A model generated the notes under the pieces. It saw only the letters and a list, made by a program, of their open reading frames with translations. It was not told the DNA's origin and searched no databases. From Minicystis rosea (lineage in GTDB: Bacteria; Myxococcota_A; Polyangia; Polyangiales; Polyangiaceae), in contig CP016211.1 in the NCBI GenBank assembly GCA_001931535.1, positions 8,231,703 through 8,295,702 on the forward strand: DNA of 64,000 bases, given 5' to 3'. This document shows positions 33,525-39,465 of this stretch, piece by piece. The stretch's first letter is position 1, and each line of letters starts with the position of its first letter. Position numbers and translations under genes: made by a program.

Positions 33525-33594
33525 CGCGATGTCCTCATGGAGAGGGGCAGCTCTCATAAGGCTGACCGAGAGGGTTCGATTCCCTCCATCGCGA
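33525..33594 (+). tRNA. tRNA-Met(CAT)
   Basis: Acceptor CGCGATG/CATCGCG; anticodon arm CAGCT-CTCATAA-GGCTG; T arm GAGGG-TTCGATT-CCCTC. Three bases after the preceding Met gene. Confidence 0.82.
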
Positions 33595-33603
33595 TTCGTC
33601 ACA

Positions 33604-33730
33604 CGGCGGGGGCACGCGCCCCCGCCGCCCCGCCGGCAAAGCCGTCGGGGCCCCACCACCCCGCGATCCACCCGCGCCGACAAGCAGGTTTCGCCGCTTC
33701 GGGCCTGAGGGTGGTCGCAACCGGAAACGT
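33604..33730 (+). repeat. Dispersed GC-hairpin repeat, copy C
   Basis: Same hairpins and tracts as copies A and B, ending in a GCTTCGGGCCTGA tail. Confidence 0.75.
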
Positions 33731-33773
33731 CACTACCCCCGCCCACTCGGCCCACTCGAGATCTCTCAAGCGT

Positions 33774-33809
33774 CGAGCTGCTTCGGGCCTGAGGTTGATC
33801 GCATCGGGG
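33774..33809 (+). repeat. Dispersed repeat, partial copy D
   Basis: Only the tail (GCTTCGGGCCTGAGGTTG) of the dispersed repeat is present, close behind copy C. Confidence 0.5.
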
Positions 33810-33836
33810 TCGTGAGCGAGCATATGAAGGATTCGA

Positions 33837-33910
33837 CTGGGTGAAGCTTATGTTGGTCAAGCGCGGGCGTCGGGAGCCCGAGATCGGGGGTTCGATTCCC
33901 TCCACCCAGA
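33837..33910 (+). tRNA. tRNA-Pro(CGG)
   Basis: Acceptor CTGGGTG/CACCCAG; D stem GCTT/AAGC; anticodon arm CGGGC-GTCGGGA-GCCCG; CCA encoded at 33911-33913. Confidence 0.87.
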
Positions 33911-33914
33911 CCAC

Positions 33915-33988
33915 GCGGGACGAGCGAGCTGGAGACCGCACCTGCATCACAAGCAGGCCTACGCAGGGTTCGATCCCCTGGTCCCGTA
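33915..33988 (+). tRNA. tRNA-Val(CAC)
   Basis: Acceptor GCGGGAC/GTCCCGT; anticodon arm CCTGC-ATCACAA-GCAGG; T arm CAGGG-TTCGATC-CCCTG. Four bases after the preceding tRNA. Confidence 0.87.
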
Positions 33989-33992
33989 CCAT

Positions 33993-34066
33993 GCCGGTGT
34001 AGCCCAATGGCAGGAGGCAGCCGCCTTAGAAGCGGTATAGTGTGGGTTCGACTCCCTCCACCGGTA
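33993..34066 (+). tRNA. tRNA-Leu(TAG) lacking the long variable arm
   Basis: Acceptor GCCGGTG/CACCGGT; anticodon arm GCCGC-CTTAGAA-GCGGT; variable loop of about 5 nt instead of the class II arm of Leu tRNAs; T stem with one mismatch. Confidence 0.68.
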
Positions 34067-34070
34067 CTCT

Positions 34071-34141
34071 CTGCGCGTGATCCTGGTCGGGTCCGGGCGT
34101 CTTATAAGCGCCTTCCCCGGGTTCGATTCCCGGCGCGCGGA
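34071..34141 (+). tRNA. tRNA-Ile(TAT)
   Basis: Acceptor CTGCGCG/CGCGCGG; anticodon arm GGCGT-CTTATAA-GCGCC. A TAT anticodon is rare in bacteria, which normally read ATA with a modified CAT anticodon. Confidence 0.78.
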
Positions 34142-34154
34142 CGACGATGCTTTC

Positions 34155-34226
34155 GGGGTAGGACGGTACGGTGACCTGGTCTGTCTGATACACAGACCGT
34201 TCCGTGTTCGACTCACGGCTACCCCA
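34155..34226 (+). tRNA. tRNA-Ile(GAT)
   Basis: Acceptor GGGGTAG/CTACCCC; anticodon arm TCTGT-CTGATAC-ACAGA; CCA encoded at 34227-34229. Confidence 0.87.
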
Positions 34227-34241
34227 CCAACATACGAAAAT

Positions 34242-34313
34242 GCGGGGCTCGCTCTCTGGGAGGGCACCGGTATGACAAGCCGGATCAGGTGGGTTCGATT
34301 CCCACGCCCCGTA
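34242..34313 (+). tRNA. tRNA-Val(GAC)
   Basis: Acceptor GCGGGGC/GCCCCGT; anticodon arm CCGGT-ATGACAA-GCCGG; T arm GTGGG-TTCGATT-CCCAC. Confidence 0.87.
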
Positions 34314-34327
34314 CCGCAGCACATCAC

Positions 34328-34413
34328 GCCATCATGATGGAACTGGCAGACATGGCAGGCTGAGAACCTGTCCCTCGCTTGCGAGGTTGTGGGTTCGATT
34401 CCCACTGGTGGCA
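34328..34413 (+). tRNA. tRNA-Leu(GAG)
   Basis: Acceptor GCCATCA/TGGTGGC; anticodon arm GCAGG-CTGAGAA-CCTGT; class II variable arm with CTCGCTTGCGAG hairpin. Confidence 0.9.
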
Positions 34414-34424
34414 CCCTCGAACAT

Positions 34425-34506
34425 GTCCGTGTGGCGGAATGGCAGACGCAGCGGTCTCAGACACCGTGCCCGGATGGGCGTGAGGGTTCGACTCCCTCCA
34501 TGGACA
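34425..34506 (+). tRNA. tRNA-Leu(CAG)
   Basis: Acceptor GTCCGTG/CATGGAC; anticodon arm GCGGT-CTCAGAC-ACCGT; class II variable arm. Confidence 0.9.
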
Positions 34507-34525
34507 CCGTCGTTTCAAACATCAT

Positions 34526-34608
34526 GTCACCGTGGCGGAATTGGCATACGCAACAGGCTGAGAACCTGTGCCTTCACGGGTGTGTGGGTTCGAGTCCCAC
34601 CGGTGACA
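34526..34608 (+). tRNA. tRNA-Leu(GAG)
   Basis: Acceptor GTCACCG/CGGTGAC; anticodon arm ACAGG-CTGAGAA-CCTGT; class II variable arm. Confidence 0.9.
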
Positions 34609-34617
34609 CTCCGTATC

Positions 34618-34691
34618 GCTCGGATGGCGCAATTGGCAGACGCGTCCGCCTCAAAACCGGAATGTTGAGGGTTCGACTCCCTCTCCGAGCA
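34618..34691 (+). tRNA. tRNA-Leu(CAA) lacking the long variable arm
   Basis: Acceptor GCTCGGA/TCCGAGC; loop CTCAAAA with a C-C mismatch at 31-39; variable loop only ATGTT; CCA encoded at 34692-34694. Confidence 0.7.
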
Positions 34692-34748
34692 CCAGGTTAG
34701 AGCCCCTCTCTTTTGGGGAGGAGCTCCTGCTTTCCTGGGAGAACCAAC

Positions 34749-34769
34749 ATGAAGAAGAAGAGGCGCTAG
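34749..34769 (+). CDS. Six-codon leader ORF (MKKKRR)
   Basis: ATG-AAG-AAG-AAG-AGG-CGC-TAG behind GGGAG, 31 bases before the HNH gene and after a hairpin (CCCCTC...GGGGAG near 34705-34722). An all-basic leader could sense charged Lys/Arg tRNA by stalling, or be chance. Confidence 0.25.
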   Translation: MKKKRR

Positions 34770-34800
34770 CGGCTCACGGCCGCCGGCAACGAGGTAGACC

Positions 34801-35313
34801 ATGACCGCGCAAACCCTGCTTTTGACCCCGTGGATGATGCCGCACAAGATCATTCCGTGGCAGACCGCTGTCACGATGAGCTTCCTGGGCAAGGTGGAGG
34901 TCCTCGAGGAGTACGACGAGGACATCCGCTCTCCCAACTTCGCCATCAAGGCGCCGGCCGTCGTGCGGCTGAAGCGCCCCATCGGCGGAATGAAGCGCGG
35001 CGTGAAGTTCTCGCGCATCAACGTGTTCGCCCGCGACGACTTCCGCTGCCAGTACTGCGGAACGAAGCGGCCGGTGCACGAGCTGAATTACGACCACGTG
35101 ATTCCGCGCGTGCAGGGTGGAAAGACGGTCTGGGACAACATCGTGACTTCTTGCTACGAGTGCAACGCGAAGAAGCGCGGCCGCACGCCGGACCAAGCAG
35201 GCATGAAGCTGCTCCGCGCGCCGGTGAAGCCGAAGGCCCTGCCCATGGGCACGGTGATTCCGCGAGACCCGAAGCGGATCCCGGACGCGTGGTCGCCTTA
35301 CTGCGCGTTCTAG
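34801..35313 (+). CDS. HNH endonuclease
   Basis: 170 residues from an ATG behind GAGG. The HNH fold is CQYCGTKRP (Cys pair), LNYDHVIPRVQGGKTVWDN (catalytic His and metal site) and CYECNAKKRGRTP (second Cys pair), residues about 85-130, preceded by RINVFARDDF. This Cys4-HNH architecture is shared by many stand-alone bacterial HNH proteins. It sits inside the tRNA array between Leu and Ser tRNAs. It could be the homing/mobility factor of the island or a nuclease in its RNA/DNA function; substrate unknown. Confidence 0.88.
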   Translation: MTAQTLLLTPWMMPHKIIPWQTAVTMSFLGKVEVLEEYDEDIRSPNFAIKAPAVVRLKRPIGGMKRGVKFSRINVFARDDFRCQYCGTKRPVHELNYDHVIPRVQGGKTVWDNIVTSCYECNAKKRGRTPDQAGMKLLRAPVKPKALPMGTVIPRDPKRIPDAWSPYCAF

Positions 35314-35410
35314 TCCCGGGAAGGCCTGACGTTGCTTCTACGGGATTGGCTGCGTGAATGACACCTCGCGCCCTCCTCTCTTCATCGAGGAGAGGAGAGT
35401 GCGAGTCTCT

Positions 35411-35493
35411 GGAAGACGAATCGGCTGGGAGCCGAGCCTGTTTGGAACACAGCGCGCACCTTCGGGTGTGGGGGTCGGCACCTCCGTCTTCCG
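35411..35493 (+). tRNA. tRNA-Ser(GGA)
   Basis: Acceptor GGAAGAC/GTCTTCC; long D stem; loop TTGGAAC; class II variable arm with TTCG tetraloop; T loop GTCGGCA instead of TTCGANN. Confidence 0.78.
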
Positions 35494-35502
35494 CTGTTGA
35501 TT

Positions 35503-35584
35503 GGAGAGCATTTCGGATGTGGATCCGACGCCGTCTTGAAAACGGAGGGCGCGACCGCGCGAGGTTCGACTCCTCTGCTCTCCG
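35503..35584 (+). tRNA. tRNA-Ser(TGA)
   Basis: Acceptor GGAGAGC/GCTCTCC; loop CTTGAAA; class II variable arm; T loop TTCGACT. Confidence 0.9.
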
Positions 35585-35600
35585 CTGTGAATCCGTGTTT

Positions 35601-35683
35601 GGAAAGTGAATCGGCCAGGGGCCGAGCCTCTTTCGAAAAGAGTGCGCACCGCGAGGTGTGGGGATCGGGACCTCCGCTTTCCG
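35601..35683 (+). tRNA. tRNA-Ser(CGA)
   Basis: Acceptor GGAAAGT/GCTTTCC; loop TTCGAAA; class II variable arm; unusual T loop ATCGGGA. Confidence 0.78.
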
Positions 35684-35700
35684 CTGCTGAATCCGTGTTT

Positions 35701-35783
35701 GGAAGGTGAATCGGCCGGGGGCCGAGCCTCTTTCGAAGAGAGTGCGCACCGCAAGGTGTGGGGGTCGGGACCTCCAACTTCCG
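35701..35783 (+). tRNA. tRNA-Ser(CGA), diverged copy
   Basis: Tandem copy of the preceding gene; acceptor GGAAGGT/AACTTCC has one mismatch; loop TTCGAAG; T loop GTCGGGA. Confidence 0.72.
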
Positions 35784-35797
35784 CTGATTGAATCCAT

Positions 35798-35883
35798 GGA
35801 AGCTGAATCGGCAGTGGTGCCGAGCCCGACTGCTAATCGGAGCGTGCCCCCCGGGGCATGGTGTTCGACTCACCCGGCTTCCG
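35798..35883 (+). tRNA. tRNA-Ser(GCT)
   Basis: Acceptor GGAAGCT/GGCTTCC; loop CTGCTAA; class II variable arm; T loop TTCGACT. Confidence 0.9.
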
Positions 35884-35928
35884 CCGACGGTTCGATCATA
35901 TCGAGCCGTCTCGACGACGCACGTGCAT

Positions 35929-35999
35929 GCCGCTGGAGCTCGTGGCGAGCCACCCGTCTTGTAAGCGGGCGCGTATCGGTTCGAATCCGATCGGCGGCT
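35929..35999 (+). tRNA. tRNA-Thr(TGT)
   Basis: Acceptor GCCGCTG/CGGCGGC; anticodon arm CCCGT-CTTGTAA-GCGGG; T arm ATCGG-TTCGAAT-CCGAT. Confidence 0.88.
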
Positions 36000-36036
36000 A
36001 TCTCTCCAGATCACACATCGCGTGATCCAGTGTTCT

Positions 36037-36107
36037 ACGGGGATCGTTCAAAGGTAGGACGAGGGATTCTGAATCCCTTGATCGTGGTTCGAGTCCACGT
36101 CCCCGTA
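36037..36107 (+). tRNA. tRNA-Gln(CTG)
   Basis: Acceptor ACGGGGA/TCCCCGT; anticodon arm AGGGA-TTCTGAA-TCCCT; T arm CGTGG-TTCGAGT-CCACG. Last tRNA of the array. Confidence 0.9.
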
Positions 36108-36150
36108 CCCATCTCGACAATCGATATCGTGTCAGGCAGCGGGCTTCGTG

Positions 36151-36765
36151 TCAGGCAGCGGGCTTCGGCTTGCGCTTCTGGCCGATGAGGAAGACCTCGA
36201 CGCTGTTGCTGCGCGTGCCTTCGGGCTTGATGGTGCGCACCTCGCCGAAGACGGCGCGGAGACCGTCGCGCGCCTTCACGAAGTCTTCGCTCATGAAGAT
36301 CTTGCCGACGAAGGAGCCGCCCTCGGCACAGAGCGCGTCGGCGACCGCGAGCGCGCGCATGAAGAGCTCGAAGCTGCGAGCTTGATCGGCGAGCTTGCTG
36401 CCGGTCGTCGACGGGGCCATGTCGGAGAGCACGACGTCGTAGGGCGCGAAGAGCGCGAGGTCGTCGTTGGCGAGCGAGAGCGCGTCGCCGCGCGTGAAGC
36501 GCGCGTTGGGGCCGAGCGAGACGGTGATGTCCGTGAGGTCGATGGCGAGGAGCTTGCCGGCGCCGCCGATCTTCTGGGCGGCGTACATCGACCACGAGCC
36601 GGGGGCGGCGCCGAGATCGAGGACGCGCTGGCCCTGCCTGAGGAGGCGGACGCGGCGGTCGATCTCTTCGAGCTTGAAGACGCTGCGCGCCGGATAGCCC
36701 TGGGCCTTGGCGGCCTTGGTGAAGGCGTCGGGACGCTTGTACGGGTTCTTGGGCTTGTTGCTCAC
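36151..36765 (-). CDS. rlmE: 23S rRNA U2552 2'-O-methyltransferase RlmE (FtsJ/RrmJ)
   Basis: 204 residues, typical length. The K-D-K-E tetrad of RrmJ is visible: Lys in SVFKLEEID, Asp in LSDMAPSTTG, Lys in FVGKIFMSED and Glu in SVEVFLIG. The SAM site is VLDLGAAPGSWSMYA. It methylates the A-loop of 23S rRNA during 50S assembly. It is transcribed toward the tRNA array. A ~19-base tandem duplication covers its last codons and the stop, leaving a second copy just outside the gene. Assignment is secure. Confidence 0.94.
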   Translation of the reverse strand: MSNKPKNPYKRPDAFTKAAKAQGYPARSVFKLEEIDRRVRLLRQGQRVLDLGAAPGSWSMYAAQKIGGAGKLLAIDLTDITVSLGPNARFTRGDALSLANDDLALFAPYDVVLSDMAPSTTGSKLADQARSFELFMRALAVADALCAEGGSFVGKIFMSEDFVKARDGLRAVFGEVRTIKPEGTRSNSVEVFLIGQKRKPKPAA

Positions 36766-36898
36766 GGCCTGGGATGATGATGCGCGATCGGCGCTGCGTG
36801 AGGCGAGCGGTTAACAAGCAAACGCGCGCGACGATGCGAGATCGACGCGCGCGCTGCGAGGAGATCTGCGGATGAGGCCGCGAGCGGCCCCATCGGGA

Positions 36899-37564
36899 TC
36901 ACGCCTTCTTGCCGCCGTTCTTCTTCTTGATGGCGCCGCGGATCGTGACGAGCTGGTTCTTGGGGCCGGGGACGGCGCCCTCGATGAGGACGAGGTCGTC
37001 CTCGACGAGCAGCTTGGCGATCTTGAGGTTGTGCGAGGTGACCGTCTCGTTGCCGTACTGGCCCGGCATCTTGAGGCCCGGGAGCGTGCGGCCGGGGGTC
37101 ATGTTCGTACCGATCGAGCCGCCGTGACGGCGATACTCGTGGGTACCGTGCGTCTGCACGGCGCCGGCGAAGCTCCACCGGCGGACGACGCCGCTGAAGC
37201 CACGGCCGCGGGTGATGCCCTGGGCGTCGACGAACTGGCCGACCGAGAACACCTCGTCGATGGCGATCTTCTGGCCGATCTCGAACTTCGCCACGTACTC
37301 CTCGGAGGAGCGAAGCTCGCGGACCCAGCGCTTCGGGGTCTGGCTGATCTTCTTGTAGGCGCCGAGGAGGGGCTTGTTCGCCAGCTTCTCACGACGCTCG
37401 CCGAGACCGACGATGAGGGCGCTGTAGCCGTCCTTCTCGACGGTGCGCTTGCCGACGACGACGCAGCCCGCCTGCACGACGGTGCAACGAAGGACCTCGC
37501 CCTTGTCGTCGAAGATCTGGGTCATCCCGATCTTCTTGCCGATGATCCCGGGGTTCTGGTTCAT
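36899..37564 (-). CDS. rplC: Ribosomal protein L3 (solitary gene)
   Basis: 221 residues. The start is MNQNPGIIGKKIGMTQIFDD; the signature region has FSGVVRRWSFAGAVQTHGTH followed by RRHGGSIG and PGRTLPGLKMPGQYGNE. L3 is an early-assembling 50S protein near the peptidyl transferase centre. It normally follows rpsJ and precedes rplD in the S10 operon; neither is here (rlmE lies downstream, pmbA is divergent). So the gene is displaced or is a second copy. The protein looks complete and functional. Confidence 0.96.
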   Translation of the reverse strand: MNQNPGIIGKKIGMTQIFDDKGEVLRCTVVQAGCVVVGKRTVEKDGYSALIVGLGERREKLANKPLLGAYKKISQTPKRWVRELRSSEEYVAKFEIGQKIAIDEVFSVGQFVDAQGITRGRGFSGVVRRWSFAGAVQTHGTHEYRRHGGSIGTNMTPGRTLPGLKMPGQYGNETVTSHNLKIAKLLVEDDLVLIEGAVPGPKNQLVTIRGAIKKKNGGKKA

Positions 37565-37796
37565 GTTCGCGATTGCCTCTCGCTCCGTGATTCGATGGTG
37601 TGCTTGGTCCGCAGAAGCGCGGCCTCTTCGCTTCCCTCGGGCCGGTCGGGAGCGACGACCGGGGCGGCTCGGCCGCCAAGCGATTCGGGGGCGCGGAGAT
37701 TAGCCATTTCGGAGGTAAAGGCAACCACTTCGCGCGGGGGTGCTCCAAGAAGCTTGCCGTTGCGCCGCCGCGGCGGGTCCACCAACCTGTCGCGCG

Positions 37797-39176
37797 ATGG
37801 CTGACACCCGCATGGACACCGAAATCCAGGCTCTGATGGACCTCGCGGCCGACGTGGTCGAGCGCGCTCGCAAGGGCGGCGCGGACGTGGCGGAGGCCAT
37901 CGCGCGATCGGGCTCGGAGCTCTCGACGAAGGTGCGCCTCGGCGAGCCGGAGCTCGTGCAAGAGGCCGCGCACCGCGGGCTCGGGATGCGCGTGATCAAG
38001 GACAAGCGGGTGGCGCTCACGTCGACGTCGGATCTGACGCCGCGTGGGATCGAGCGGTTCGTCGCGGACGCGCTCGAGCTCGTGGAGATCTCGCAGGAGG
38101 ATCCGTTCGCGGGGCCGGCGGATCCGGCGCTGATCGCGAAGGGCGCGCTGCCCGAGCTGGATCTGTACGATCCGTCGAGCGGCGCGATCACGGCAGCCGA
38201 AGCCATCGCGCTGGCGACGCGCGGTGAGAAGGCGGCGCGCTCGGTCGATCCGCGGATCACGAACAGCGATGGAGCCACGTTCTCGCGCACGGCGGGCGCG
38301 TTCGCGCTGGTGCTCTCGGGCGGGTTCCGCGGCGGGTATGCGGGCTCGTATGGATCGCTCGTGGTGACGCCGGTGGCCGATGATGAAGGCGGCAAGAAGC
38401 GGCGCGGGTTCCACTGGTCGGCGAAGCGGTTCCTCGCGGATCTGAGCTCGCCCGAAGAGGTCGGGCAGGAGGCCGCGCGGCGCACGCTGCGCAAGCTGGG
38501 CGCGCGCAAGGTGCCGACGTGCGAAGCGCCGGTGGTGTTCGATCCGGACGCGGCGCGCGCCATCCTCGGGATGATGGCGGGCTGCATCTCGGGCGGCGCC
38601 ATCTGGCGAAAGTCGAGCTACCTCGTGGGGCGCGAGGGGACGCGCGTGGCCAGCGATCTGGTGACGATCGTGGACGATCCGCTGATCCCGCGGGCGCCCG
38701 GATCGCGTCCCTTCGACGGCGAAGGGCTCGCGGCGCGGAAGAACTTGGTGGTGGAGAACGGGATCCTGCGGACGTACCTCTGCGACAGCTACAGCGCGCG
38801 CAAGCTGGGCCGCGCGTCGACGGGGAACGGCTCGCGCGGGAGCGGCGGCGGCGTTGGTCCGTCGACGAGCAACTTCCTGCTGCTGCCCACGAGCACGAAG
38901 GCTGCGGACATCGTCGCGTCGACGAAGCGCGGCCTCTACGTGACCGACATGATGGGCTTCGGGTTCAACGCGGTGACGGGCGATTTCTCGCGCGGCGCTT
39001 CGGGGTTCTGGATCGAGGACGGCAAGCTCGCGTTCCCGGTCAGCGAGATCACGATCTCGCTCAACGTGGACGAGCTGTGGCAGCGCATCGACGCGGTCGG
39101 GGACGATCTCGATCAGCGCACGGCGACGGCGTCGCCCACGCTGCGCGTGTCCGCGATGACGATCGCGGGGAGCTGA
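37797..39176 (+). CDS. pmbA: TldD/PmbA-family metalloprotease subunit (TldE-like)
   Basis: 459 residues (ATG at 37797; ATG 37812 possible). The N-terminal region has the ISEIGSELST-like ARSGSELSTKVRLGE. The C-terminal domain includes VGREGTRVASDLVTIVDDPL, RKNLVVENGILRTYLCDSYS and SRGASGFWIEDGKLAFPV, hallmarks of PmbA/TldE, which lacks the catalytic HExxxH of TldD. PmbA pairs with TldD to cleave unfolded peptides such as microcin B17 or CcdA. No tldD is adjacent. A strong hairpin follows. Confidence 0.88.
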   Translation: MADTRMDTEIQALMDLAADVVERARKGGADVAEAIARSGSELSTKVRLGEPELVQEAAHRGLGMRVIKDKRVALTSTSDLTPRGIERFVADALELVEISQEDPFAGPADPALIAKGALPELDLYDPSSGAITAAEAIALATRGEKAARSVDPRITNSDGATFSRTAGAFALVLSGGFRGGYAGSYGSLVVTPVADDEGGKKRRGFHWSAKRFLADLSSPEEVGQEAARRTLRKLGARKVPTCEAPVVFDPDAARAILGMMAGCISGGAIWRKSSYLVGREGTRVASDLVTIVDDPLIPRAPGSRPFDGEGLAARKNLVVENGILRTYLCDSYSARKLGRASTGNGSRGSGGGVGPSTSNFLLLPTSTKAADIVASTKRGLYVTDMMGFGFNAVTGDFSRGASGFWIEDGKLAFPVSEITISLNVDELWQRIDAVGDDLDQRTATASPTLRVSAMTIAGS

Positions 39177-39187
39177 CGCATCACGCC

Positions 39188-39211
39188 GGAGGCATCGGCG
39201 TCGATGCCTCC
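39188..39211 (+). terminator. Terminator after pmbA
   Basis: A perfect 10-bp stem (GGAGGCATCG with CGATGCCTCC) and a GCGT loop, 11 bases after the stop codon. Confidence 0.75.
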
Positions 39212-39465
39212 GTACGCTCCTGAACACCGTGCACGCGGAAAAGGGTGATCTGCGATCGCCTGGGTCCCTGTGTGCGTGGCACGGCCCGCGTTGCCGCGCA
39301 TGACCGCTTGTTCGCGGCGATCCGAGGCCCTATCGAGGCCGGCTGGTGCCCGGACCGACGGTCGCGATAGCCGGGCAAGCGGCCGCGAGGCCGCGCGCAT
39401 CGTTGCCGTCCACGGAAGCACGGCGTATAGGGCCCCGACCGACCAGCAGGAGCGAGAGAGAACCG

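Noticed and set aside
35411..35883. Selenocysteine tRNA among the class II genes
   Set aside because: The long D stems suggested it, but no gene has a TCA anticodon; all read as Ser.
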